From assembly GCF_000016345.1 (NCBI RefSeq), contig NC_009379.1, positions 1,364,001-1,428,000 on the forward strand: DNA of 64,000 nt, written 5' to 3'. This document shows, piece after piece, positions 36,629 through 44,616 of this stretch; within the stretch, counting starts at the first letter, position 1, and every line of letters starts with the position of its first letter. The position numbers and the translations under genes are program-made. The notes under the pieces were generated by a model, which ran no database searches, had not been told where the DNA came from, and worked only from the letters and a program-made list of their open reading frames with translations. The stretch comes from Polynucleobacter asymbioticus QLW-P1DMWA-1. Its GTDB lineage: Bacteria; Pseudomonadota; Gammaproteobacteria; Burkholderiales; Burkholderiaceae.

Positions 36629-37630
36629 ATGAGACAAATAATTACCCAATGGATTGTTATCGCCCTGTGCGCTACAGTGATGTCTACCCCCGTATTTGCG
36701 CAAAGCAGCAATGCGTCCATCAAAAATTATCCAGATAAGCCGATTCGTCTGGTCATCCCCTACCCCCCAGGTGGCGCGACTGACGTGATTGGGCGGATCA
36801 TGGCTCAAGAGCTTTCCAAAACAATTGGTCAGCAGGTTATTCCAGATAACCGTGCAGGAGACAGCGGCAATATTGGCGCTGATATGGTTGCCAAATCCCC
36901 GGCAGATGGATATACCCTACTCATGGGTGCTCTTACATCACACTCTATTAATGCCTATTTAGATAAAGACAAAATCAAATACAACCTAGAGAAAGATTTC
37001 ACCCCAGTTGCGATTGTTGGTGTAGTGCCATTGGTATTCGTTGTAAATCCTTCAGTACCCGTGAAGAATATGAAGGAGTTCATTGCTTACGCTAAAGCCA
37101 ATCCAGGAAAGCTCACCTTTGCCTCTTCTGGTGCTGGCGCACCGCAGCGACTCGCCATGGAAATGTTTCGCTATCAACTAGGCCTTGATCTGCTTCATGT
37201 GCCCTATAAAGGTAGCGGTCCGGCAATGACCGATTTGGTAGGCGGCCAAGTATTGTGTATGTCAGAAACCGTACCCGCAGCTTTGCAATTTATTCAAGCC
37301 GGTCAGTTAAGGCCATTGGCAGTAACAACAGCCAAGCGTATTAGCCAACTTCCTGACGTGCCAACGGTGACTGAGGCAACTGGTCTACCTAACTTTGATG
37401 TTGTCAGCATGTTTGGGATTGAAGCGCCTGCTAATACGCCTAAGCCCATCATCGATAAACTCAGTAGTGATATCAAATTAATCTTGCAGCGTCCGGATGT
37501 ACAAGAGCGCATGCTTGCTGCTGGTGTCTATGTGAACTACTTAAATCCTGCAGAATCTACCAAGCGCATTTCTCGCGAGCTCACCATGTGGAACAAGGTC
37601 ATTAAGGATTCAAATATCAAACCAGATTAA
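36629..37630 (+). CDS. Bug/TctC family solute-binding protein (2 of 4)
   Basis: Periplasmic carboxylate-type binding protein (333 aa) with a signal peptide ending VFAQ and the family loop IRLVIPYPPGGATDVIGRIM, plus PYKGSGPAMTDLVGGQV. It is transcribed divergently from the SemiSWEET gene with about 70 nt between starts. No partner membrane genes are nearby. Ligand unknown. Confidence 0.9.
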   Translation: MRQIITQWIVIALCATVMSTPVFAQSSNASIKNYPDKPIRLVIPYPPGGATDVIGRIMAQELSKTIGQQVIPDNRAGDSGNIGADMVAKSPADGYTLLMGALTSHSINAYLDKDKIKYNLEKDFTPVAIVGVVPLVFVVNPSVPVKNMKEFIAYAKANPGKLTFASSGAGAPQRLAMEMFRYQLGLDLLHVPYKGSGPAMTDLVGGQVLCMSETVPAALQFIQAGQLRPLAVTTAKRISQLPDVPTVTEATGLPNFDVVSMFGIEAPANTPKPIIDKLSSDIKLILQRPDVQERMLAAGVYVNYLNPAESTKRISRELTMWNKVIKDSNIKPD

Positions 37631-37647
37631 GCTTAATCGCTACCGTC

Positions 37648-38370
37648 TTAGAGAGATAACTGCTTAGCAAGATCTTTAAAATCGCTCGCATGGTAATCCA
37701 CCCAATCTTCTCGATGCATGTCATCACGTTGATGGGTGGGTCCAAACTCTTTGGGGCGCTCTATAAAGGCAGTTTGTAATCCCAAGGCATGGGCTGCCAC
37801 TAAATCATCCTTATGTGCAGCAACTAGCATCACTTCTCCTGGCTTTACATCAAATGTAGCAGCCACCCCCAAATAGGTTTCAGGGTCAGGCTTGTAATGC
37901 CGGAAGACTTCGGCAGATAGAATCAAATCCCAAGGTAAGCCTGCGTTCTTAGCCATATTGGCCAAGAGACTTAAATTGCCATTCGACAGAGTCACAATCG
38001 TGAAATGTTGCTTAAGCTTACACAAGCCTTCAACTGAGTCTGACCATGGCTGCAAGCGGTGCCAAACCAAATTGAGATCAACTTTTTGAGCTTCGTTGAG
38101 CGAATGAATGCTAAATTGATCGAGAACTTGGTCAAGAATTAGCCTATGCAAATCATCTATCTTGGTCCAACCCAATTCGCCTGAGCGCACTCTAGCCATA
38201 GCAGGCTTATAACCATTTCGCCAGGCGCTCGCAAATACATTAGGATCAACTGGTATTTTTAAGCGAGCTACTTCAGCAGCAATCGAGCCATGCCAATCGA
38301 CTACCGTTCCAAAGACATCAAATGCGAGTACCTTAGGAAGTAGTTTGTTAGAAAGTAAATTTGTATGCAT
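37648..38370 (-). CDS. Haloacid dehalogenase, type II
   Basis: HAD-superfamily hydrolase (240 aa) close to (S)-2-haloacid dehalogenases. Motif I is AFDVFGTVVDW with nucleophile Asp18, motif II TLSNGN, motif III in FRHYKPDPETYLGVA, motif IV MLVAAHKDDLVAAHALGL. The C-terminal FIERPKEFG is typical of the type II group. It may remove halogen from 2-haloacids or act on another small acid. It starts 5 nt after a Bug-family gene, so substrate capture and conversion could be linked. Confidence 0.88.
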   Translation of the reverse strand: MHTNLLSNKLLPKVLAFDVFGTVVDWHGSIAAEVARLKIPVDPNVFASAWRNGYKPAMARVRSGELGWTKIDDLHRLILDQVLDQFSIHSLNEAQKVDLNLVWHRLQPWSDSVEGLCKLKQHFTIVTLSNGNLSLLANMAKNAGLPWDLILSAEVFRHYKPDPETYLGVAATFDVKPGEVMLVAAHKDDLVAAHALGLQTAFIERPKEFGPTHQRDDMHREDWVDYHASDFKDLAKQLSL

Positions 38371-38375
38371 AAATA

Positions 38376-39368
38376 TTATTCAGCCTCTATTTTGGCTTGC
38401 TGTGCAACCTGTTCCCATTTTTTCTTTTCAGCAGCAATGAATATTTTGGTATTAGCTGGTGTATCACCAACCGCCCAACCACCAAGATCTTTCCAGCGTT
38501 GCTTGATTTCTGGAGTTTCAAGCGCCTTCTTTACAGCAACATAAAGTTTGTCAATTACTGGCTTTGGGGTACCTGCTGGAACGAATAAACCAAACCATGC
38601 AGTGACTTCAAAATTAGGAAAGCCCGATTGCATCATCGTAGGCACATCTGGTAATTCTGCAACTCTGTTTTTACTAGTAACTGCCAATGCCCTTAGCTTA
38701 CCCGCCTTGATATAGGACATTGAACTCGGCAAGTTATCCACCATCATCGTCACTTGACCGCCCAGTAGATCGGCAAGAGCTGGGCCTGCGCCCTTGTAAG
38801 GTACGTGGATTACATCAATTCCCGCCTGTAAGCGGAGCAATTCGCCTGACATGTGAATTGACTGACCCCGACCAGATGAGGCAAAAGAATACTTACCTGG
38901 ATTAGCCTTAGCCATTGCCACCAATTCGCCCACAGTCTTTGCCGGAAAATCAGAGTTCACCACCAAAACATTGGGATTAGCAATCACGATGGTTACAGGC
39001 TCCATATCTTCCATTTTGTATGGCAAGTTTTTATAGAGGCTGTAGTTAATTGCGTTGGGTCCAATATTGCCCATCGCCATCGTGTAACCGTCTGGTGGGG
39101 CAGCGAGTAATGCTTGAATACCAATAATACCGGCGCCGCCTGCTTTGTTTTCGATGATGACGCTTTGACCCAACTCTTTACCCAAGATATCAGATAAAGC
39201 TCGAGCAGAAATATCTGTTGTGCCACCTGGTGATGCAGTAACAATAATTTTGATTGGCTTATTTGGAAATGGTGCGGCAGCATTCACTGCTTGAGATATA
39301 AATGGCAATAATGCCAGCGCAGAAAAACTCATCACGCAAGCGCGCGTCAACGCATAAAAGCTAATCAT
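38376..39368 (-). CDS. Bug/TctC family solute-binding protein (3 of 4)
   Basis: Periplasmic binding protein (330 aa) with signal peptide MSFSALALLPFISQAVNA, family loop IKIIVTASPGGTTDISARAL and PYKGAGPALADLLGGQV. GGAGA precedes the ATG. It is followed after 5 nt by the haloacid dehalogenase, the tightest Bug-enzyme pairing in the window. Ligand unknown; a small (possibly halogenated) carboxylate is a guess. Confidence 0.9.
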   Translation of the reverse strand: MISFYALTRACVMSFSALALLPFISQAVNAAAPFPNKPIKIIVTASPGGTTDISARALSDILGKELGQSVIIENKAGGAGIIGIQALLAAPPDGYTMAMGNIGPNAINYSLYKNLPYKMEDMEPVTIVIANPNVLVVNSDFPAKTVGELVAMAKANPGKYSFASSGRGQSIHMSGELLRLQAGIDVIHVPYKGAGPALADLLGGQVTMMVDNLPSSMSYIKAGKLRALAVTSKNRVAELPDVPTMMQSGFPNFEVTAWFGLFVPAGTPKPVIDKLYVAVKKALETPEIKQRWKDLGGWAVGDTPANTKIFIAAEKKKWEQVAQQAKIEAE

Positions 39369-39478
39369 AAGTGTCTCCGACTAAAGTCTGTAATAGTTAT
39401 ATTTGGGTTTTATAACCCATTGACTCAATATTAAACATATATTGAGGATTGTGCGCAATACCCGAGTACTGACTTTTC

Positions 39479-40288
39479 CTAGTTCAGCGGAATAGAGAAA
39501 ATTGCTTTTAGGGTGAGAGAGTCAGTGCTATTAGAAAAGCCCTTCCCCACCCCGGCCTGAAAAGAGATGGGGTTACCCTCGTAGTACATCATCAAAAAAC
39601 CCAGTTGCTGGGTATTTTGATAATTAATGGGCTGGCCAAGTTGATTGACATTGGAGTAATACTCCACGCCCAAGGCTAATTCGGGTAAAACCTCACGGGA
39701 TAAACGTGTGGCCGTACTGTAATAAGGTGATTGATGAACATAGGGCTGTGAAAGCGGCATCCCAACAACGGGATTGAAAGAAAATAACCACTCATCAAAG
39801 TGCTTGCCAATAATAAAGCGAGCTTCGCTGTTATATCTGGATTCCTCAAATTGCGGCTGAACGTTAGCAAGTTCAATATTCAGTCCCGCAAAAAAACTAT
39901 CGCCCTTATCTTCTCGTATCGGAAGCCATTTCATGCGAACTTTGGTTGCGGCATATTGAAACTTACTATTGTAGTTAACGTAAGCAATATAGAGCCCGGC
40001 CTCTAAATCATGGCCGAGGCCATAGGCAAACTCGGGAGTGACGCGAGTACCGTTATTGTTCGTAACTTCACCAGGATAAGACGGCGTTTGAATTCCGTTT
40101 GGGGTATTGTTTACATGAAGCTCTAGGCTAGCTTTACCCTTGTCGTTGATCTCATCATCGTAAACCTGAATCTCATCCTGCAACACCGCCATAGAGATTG
40201 AGGGAGTGAACAACAAGCATCCTGATACCAGGACTAACTGCAGAATTCGTCTTGGCAATAAAAAGGATGGGGGTGCTAGCTTCTGCAT
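39479..40288 (-). CDS. Predicted outer-membrane beta-barrel protein
   Basis: A 269-residue exported protein with signal peptide LQLVLVSGCLLFTPSISMA. The mature chain is rich in alternating aromatic/polar strands (FAYGLGHDLEAGLYIAYV, LALGVEYYSNVNQLGQ, LTLKAIFSIPLN), ending without a terminal Phe. This suggests a small porin or transporter-type barrel. I cannot name a family with confidence. ATG 40288 is used; an upstream TTG adds six residues. It begins 18 nt after the exported aldolase gene, so the two are likely cotranscribed. Confidence 0.65.
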   Translation of the reverse strand: MQKLAPPSFLLPRRILQLVLVSGCLLFTPSISMAVLQDEIQVYDDEINDKGKASLELHVNNTPNGIQTPSYPGEVTNNNGTRVTPEFAYGLGHDLEAGLYIAYVNYNSKFQYAATKVRMKWLPIREDKGDSFFAGLNIELANVQPQFEESRYNSEARFIIGKHFDEWLFSFNPVVGMPLSQPYVHQSPYYSTATRLSREVLPELALGVEYYSNVNQLGQPINYQNTQQLGFLMMYYEGNPISFQAGVGKGFSNSTDSLTLKAIFSIPLN

Positions 40289-40306
40289 GATGCAGAAGTT
40301 TAACAA

Positions 40307-41104
40307 TTATTGCGTTTTCTTGACGCGCTCACTCCACAACTGCCATGGGCGGTTGATTGTCTTTTCAATCGTTTCCTGCGCGATGACTGCCTCGCCTGGT
40401 GTGAGGTATTGAACTTGTCCCATCTTCATTGCTTCAGCCTGGATACTGGCGTTCTGAATGGCATAAACAGCTCTAAATACCGCCTTTTTAATAGAATCTG
40501 CTCCTGCTGCGTACCCATGACCGCGCATCAAGACAAAGTACTGCAAACCCATGGTTTGCGACAAATCATTACCCAACTCAACATTGCTGATAAACATATC
40601 GGTATCTGGGTTTGGCTTAGCAAAATTCCGAATCTCAAAAATAGGAGCGCCCTCACCTAAAAATGCGCTCATGTGATAGACCGGCTTTAAAGTTGTCCCC
40701 GTCAATCCGTATGTTAGGGTGGATGCTGCATGGCCATGAATAACAGAATTAATATCGGGACGGTTTTTAAGAATACCGCTATGAATAAAGCGCTCGCCAT
40801 AAGCAACTCGTGTATCCCCATTCAGAGCTTTGCCATTCATATCAAACTCCATGATGTCGTCCACCTGCACGACTGAAGGGGCTACACTCCTGGCCAAAAA
40901 GAATGTGTTTGGGTTGGTTGGATTACGCACACTAATATGACCATAGCCATCAACAGCATTCTGATCATACAAAATATGGTTTGCTAAAACTAGCTCTTCA
41001 ACTGCAGCCTTGACAGCAGGATTTTGCTCCATTTGCTCTTGGACGCTTGCAGCATGGGTATGTGTAACCATCAAAAAAACTGCAAGGCTGAATAATCGCT
41101 TCAT
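40307..41104 (-). CDS. Sec-exported class II aldolase/adducin family protein
   Basis: A 265-residue protein whose catalytic domain is a class II aldolase/epimerase fold with intact metal site: Glu in YGERFIHSGI, two His in SVIHGHAAST and one in LMRGHGYAAG. Unusually it has a cleavable signal peptide (KRLFSLAVFLMVTHTHA), which predicts a periplasmic location. Cytosolic relatives cleave or decarboxylate sugar phosphates or tartronate-like acids; phosphorylated substrates are unlikely in the periplasm. ATG 41104 was chosen because it begins the signal peptide; the longer frame does not. Confidence 0.82.
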   Translation of the reverse strand: MKRLFSLAVFLMVTHTHAASVQEQMEQNPAVKAAVEELVLANHILYDQNAVDGYGHISVRNPTNPNTFFLARSVAPSVVQVDDIMEFDMNGKALNGDTRVAYGERFIHSGILKNRPDINSVIHGHAASTLTYGLTGTTLKPVYHMSAFLGEGAPIFEIRNFAKPNPDTDMFISNVELGNDLSQTMGLQYFVLMRGHGYAAGADSIKKAVFRAVYAIQNASIQAEAMKMGQVQYLTPGEAVIAQETIEKTINRPWQLWSERVKKTQ

Positions 41105-41158
41105 TTTTTTACCTAATACATTATTAAAATTAAAAGAGAACAAAATCATTACTCAAAT

Positions 41159-41189
41159 AATGAAAGCCATCGTGATGATGGCTTTCATT
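41159..41189 (-). terminator. Strong hairpin after the Tat-exported FAH gene
   Basis: A perfect 13-bp stem (AATGAAAGCCATC / GATGGCTTTCATT) with a 5-nt loop lies between the FAH stop and the aldolase start. On the minus strand the 3' arm is followed by ATTTGAG, only moderately T-rich, so it may be a terminator or an RNA 3'-end stabiliser. Confidence 0.6.
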
Positions 41190-41227
41190 GCTACAGTTAG
41201 ATACTGACTGCTTACTAGTAAATCTAT

Positions 41228-42271
41228 TTAAGCAAGGGTGAACTTCAACTCGCCCAACTTCTCTACAGAACTCACCACTTTATCGCCCTTTTTCAGCCAG
41301 ACCTGCTTATCTTTTGGCATACCTGCTATTACTCCTTGTGGAGTGCCTGTAAAGACAATATCACCTGGCTCTAAAGCCCAATAGGTGCTGATATACGAAA
41401 GCATCTTTTGTGTGTTGTGAATAAAGTCAGATGTATTCGAGTTTTGACGTAACTCACCATTCACCCAGGTTTTTACCTGAAGATTATTTGGATTACCCAC
41501 CAAATCTCCAGTCACAAAATAAGGCCCGATAGGTGCATATTGATCTAAGGTTTTTCCAATCATCCACTGACCACTCGGTAACTCCAACTGCAAGTCACGA
41601 GATGAAAAGTCATTTGAAGTGCAGTAACCGGCAACATAATCAAGGGCAGCAGACTCAGGTACATTACGCATCTGTTTGCCGATCACGATTAAAAGCTCAG
41701 TTTCATAATCAAGCTTATAAGATACTGATGGTGGTGGGATTTGTAACAAGCAGTTATGCGCCGCCAAACTATTGTTGTACTTATTAAATAATGGTGGCAC
41801 GCGAGGATGGACCATTCCCACTTCGTCTGCATGGGCGCGATAGTTCAAACCAACACAAACAATCTTGCCAGGGCTCTTAAACAAGCGGCCAAAAGTAATA
41901 TTGGACTCCTGCAAATAAGGTACGCCAGATTGATCTGCGCTAGCAACCACTTTGTTAAATCCCTGGGCATTACCTTCTTGCAGTAATTGATCCAAAGTGA
42001 CAGGGGCTGCAATTTTCATTTTCTTTGCTACTGCCCTTACATCAATTACGCCCTTAGGGGTAACAACACCGAGGGTCTCTGTGCCATCAGCATTCATGAT
42101 GGATAGAATTTTGCTATTTTTTACCATTTCACGTGGGCCCGTATAAACTTCGCCACCCCACACAGAAGTGGGATGAGCAGATGCTTCTTGCATCACACCC
42201 ATAGTAGAGGCCGCAACTAAACCAGCGCCAGCTGCTGAAGCAGTTTTCATAAATTCACGACGAGAACTCAT
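41228..42271 (-). CDS. Tat-exported fumarylacetoacetate hydrolase family protein
   Basis: A 347-residue FAH-family protein with a twin-arginine signal (SSRREFMKTASAAGAGLVAA, cleavage near ASAHP). The metal site is intact: DYETELLIVIG gives ExE and CTSNDFSSRDLQ the aspartate, with LNYRAHADEVG as lid region. Tat export implies folding with metal in the cytoplasm, then work in the periplasm. AGGAG precedes the ATG. The substrate is unknown; acylpyruvate-type or beta-keto acids fit the family. It lies upstream of the exported aldolase on the same strand, separated by a strong hairpin. Confidence 0.88.
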   Translation of the reverse strand: MSSRREFMKTASAAGAGLVAASTMGVMQEASAHPTSVWGGEVYTGPREMVKNSKILSIMNADGTETLGVVTPKGVIDVRAVAKKMKIAAPVTLDQLLQEGNAQGFNKVVASADQSGVPYLQESNITFGRLFKSPGKIVCVGLNYRAHADEVGMVHPRVPPLFNKYNNSLAAHNCLLQIPPPSVSYKLDYETELLIVIGKQMRNVPESAALDYVAGYCTSNDFSSRDLQLELPSGQWMIGKTLDQYAPIGPYFVTGDLVGNPNNLQVKTWVNGELRQNSNTSDFIHNTQKMLSYISTYWALEPGDIVFTGTPQGVIAGMPKDKQVWLKKGDKVVSSVEKLGELKFTLA

Positions 42272-42361
42272 CCTAATCTCCTAATGTTGTTATTTGTTTT
42301 AACTACAAAAGGCATATTACTGCAGCTATTTATGCGGTGGTGCAGCAAATAGGAGGAATGA

Positions 42362-44275
42362 CTAACCTAAGCCAAAGAAAATTGCGGTTCGGTAGGTGAT
42401 AAAGGAGGCAAGATAAGCCAAGCCAAACAAGTAACTCAACATAATGACCGGTATTTTCCAGCCACCGGTCTCGCGTTTGACCGCAGCGATTGTTGATAGG
42501 CATTGGGGAGCAAAAACGAACCATGCCAATAGGGAAAGGGCTGTTGCTAGAGACCAGCCTGAAGAAATCAGCGGGATGAGGGCGTCAGCAGCATCTGCTG
42601 TAGAGCTAGATAAGGCATAAACCGTTGCTAATGAACTCACAACCACCTCTCGTGCGGCCATCCCTGGAACCAAAGCAATACTGATTTGCCAATTAAAGCC
42701 AATGGGCGAGAAGATATGCACTAAGCCCTGCCCCAACATGCCGGCAAAGCTATATTGAATTGGGGAGAGTGTGGCACCTTCAGGCGGAAGTGGGAAGCTA
42801 GATAAAATCCAGAGGCCCACGGTCATAATCAGAATGATGCCTCCGACCCGACGCAAAAAGATTTCTGCACGCTGCCATAGGCTGATTGCCAGATTGCCTA
42901 AGCGCGGTAAGTGGTAACTAGGCAACTCCATCATCAGGGCATTCATCCTGAACTGCTCGCTGGTAAAGCGCTTCAAGATCCAAGCTACTGCCATGGCGCC
43001 CAAGATACCCGCCAGGTATAGTAAAAATAAAACGAGTCCCTGCAAGTCAATTCCCAGCCATAGCTTTTGTTCTGGGATAAACGCAGAAATTAATAAGGCA
43101 TATACCGGTAGACGCGCTGAGCAAGTCATCATTGGCGCAATCAGAATGGTTACCAAACGATCTCGCGCATTCGAGATGCTTCTAGTAGCCATAATTCCAG
43201 GAATTGCACAGGCAAAGCTCGATAGCAGCGGAATAAAGGAGCGGCCAGAAAGTCCAACCGATCCCATCACGCGATCCAATAAATAAGCCGCCCTTGGAAG
43301 ATAGCCAGACTCTTCGAGCAACAGAATGAAGAAGAACAATATCAAAATCTGGGGCAAGAAAATTACTACTCCACCAAGGCCAGCCAAGATGCCATTGATG
43401 AGCAAACTACGTAACCATATATTGGGCAAGACTTCGCCGATTTGAGTGCCAAGGTATTCAACGGAGGTCTTAATCAATTCCATTGGAAAGGTGGCCCAAC
43501 TAAATACTGCCTGGAAAATGCAAAATAGAAGGGCAACCAAAATGATGGGGCCAAAAACGGGATGCAGCAAAACCGAATCTAGGCGATCAGTGAAATGATC
43601 GGGAATGATTTCATCTAAATGCAAGTTCTGCAAAATTCTTTGTACTTGAACGTTGTCAGATTCAGAATGCGCGATATGTGAAGCCACATTTTCTAAGGTA
43701 GCATCTGAGGTGCCGGTACGTAAGCTATTGAGATTGCGCCAATCCAACTGCGAGAGATGGGCTTTGATTTCATCCGCACCATTCGATTGAATGCCAATAC
43801 TAGTCAGGACAGGTAGGCCTAACTCATTAGAAAGCGCCTCAGTATCAATCTGGAGCCCTTGACGCTTGGCGATATCCAGCATATTCAACACGACAATACA
43901 AGGCAGACCAAGGCGCTTTGCTGCAAGAACTAAGCGAAGATTGCGTCGCAAATTCATGGCGCTCAAGATGCATAACACTAAATCAGGACGTTTCTCCCCT
44001 TCCGCCCTACCCAACAACACATTACAAGTAACGCGTTCATCCAAAGATCTTGGGTAAAGACTATAGGCGCCTGGTAAATCCAGAATGCGAATATTTTTTC
44101 CTGAGTCGAGAGCAAGACGGCCCTCTTTGCGTTCAACCGTAACGCCAGAATAATTAGCGACCTTTTGACGACTACCAGTCAGCAAATTAAATAGGGCTGT
44201 CTTTCCGCAATTGGGATTGCCCAATAAAGCGACCAATGGCTCATTAGAAAAAAAATGGACTTTTGATTCAGACAT
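42362..44275 (-). CDS. feoB: Ferrous iron transport protein B
   Basis: Inner-membrane Fe(II) transporter (637 aa) with an N-terminal G-protein domain: G1 LLGNPNCGKTALFN (19-30), G2/G3 region with ILDLPGAYSL, G4 VVLNMLD. It is followed by a reduced helical spacer and a membrane domain with two Gate motifs (PRAAYLLDRVMG and SFACAIPGIMATR). It is shorter than E. coli FeoB (about 770 aa). Its start overlaps the feoA stop by 8 nt, so FeoA and FeoB are coupled. Fur control is expected from sites upstream of feoA. Confidence 0.95.
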   Translation of the reverse strand: MSESKVHFFSNEPLVALLGNPNCGKTALFNLLTGSRQKVANYSGVTVERKEGRLALDSGKNIRILDLPGAYSLYPRSLDERVTCNVLLGRAEGEKRPDLVLCILSAMNLRRNLRLVLAAKRLGLPCIVVLNMLDIAKRQGLQIDTEALSNELGLPVLTSIGIQSNGADEIKAHLSQLDWRNLNSLRTGTSDATLENVASHIAHSESDNVQVQRILQNLHLDEIIPDHFTDRLDSVLLHPVFGPIILVALLFCIFQAVFSWATFPMELIKTSVEYLGTQIGEVLPNIWLRSLLINGILAGLGGVVIFLPQILILFFFILLLEESGYLPRAAYLLDRVMGSVGLSGRSFIPLLSSFACAIPGIMATRSISNARDRLVTILIAPMMTCSARLPVYALLISAFIPEQKLWLGIDLQGLVLFLLYLAGILGAMAVAWILKRFTSEQFRMNALMMELPSYHLPRLGNLAISLWQRAEIFLRRVGGIILIMTVGLWILSSFPLPPEGATLSPIQYSFAGMLGQGLVHIFSPIGFNWQISIALVPGMAAREVVVSSLATVYALSSSTADAADALIPLISSGWSLATALSLLAWFVFAPQCLSTIAAVKRETGGWKIPVIMLSYLFGLAYLASFITYRTAIFFGLG

Positions 44276-44513
44276 GCGTTATCGGTTCGACCTCGATCAT
44301 GCGTGCTTCAGATTTGCGTAAGGCAAAAGTAGAGGCGCCTATGCGGACCAAATACGGACCTTTTTTAAGTAAGCCTTTGCGCAATAAAGTGACCTGCTCA
44401 CCCGGAAGAAATCCAATATCTTCCAGCTGCCCCTTAATTTGCGGAGCACCTTTGGGCGCATTTACCGTGCAAACGCGGTAAATGGCATCTAAATCAACCT
44501 GGTCCAAATGCAT
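44268..44513 (-). CDS. feoA: Ferrous iron transport protein A
   Basis: An 81-residue SH3-like cytoplasmic protein that assists FeoB. Typical core: LEDIGFLPGEQVTLLRKGLLKKGPYLVRIG followed by ALRKSEARMIEVEP. No clear Shine-Dalgarno precedes the ATG. The predicted TATAAT and a Fur-box-like site lie about 30-45 nt upstream, consistent with iron-repressed expression of feoAB. Confidence 0.94.
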   Translation of the reverse strand: MHLDQVDLDAIYRVCTVNAPKGAPQIKGQLEDIGFLPGEQVTLLRKGLLKKGPYLVRIGASTFALRKSEARMIEVEPITHV

Positions 44514-44541
44514 GGAGGACTGTCACTTTTATCAATTAATA

Positions 44542-44556
44542 GGAACGATTCTCATT
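44542..44556 (-). promoter_or_regulatory. Fur-box-like site at the feoAB promoter
   Basis: On the minus strand the sequence reads AATGAGAATCGTTCC, matching one good half (TGAGAAT) and a weaker second half of the 7-1-7 Fur consensus. It overlaps the minus-strand -10 hexamer TATAAT (plus 44554-44559), a position suited to repression of feoAB. Confidence 0.55.
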
Positions 44557-44570
44557 ATATACTTTATAAT

Positions 44571-44585
44571 TGAGAATAGTTCTCA
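44571..44585 (+). promoter_or_regulatory. Fur-box-like site at the porin promoter
   Basis: TGAGAATAGTTCTCA is an almost perfect 7-1-7 inverted repeat of the Fur type. It abuts a plus-strand TATAAT (44565-44570) and ends 31 nt before the porin ATG, covering the expected transcription start. The -35 elements in both directions are poor. Confidence 0.65.
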
Positions 44586-44616
44586 TTTACAAAGCACCTT
44601 AAGTACAGCCAACTAC

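Noticed and set aside
44482..44616. Upstream extension of the porin frame to 44482
   Set aside because: It would overlap feoA and both promoters and places 45 unrelated residues before the signal region.
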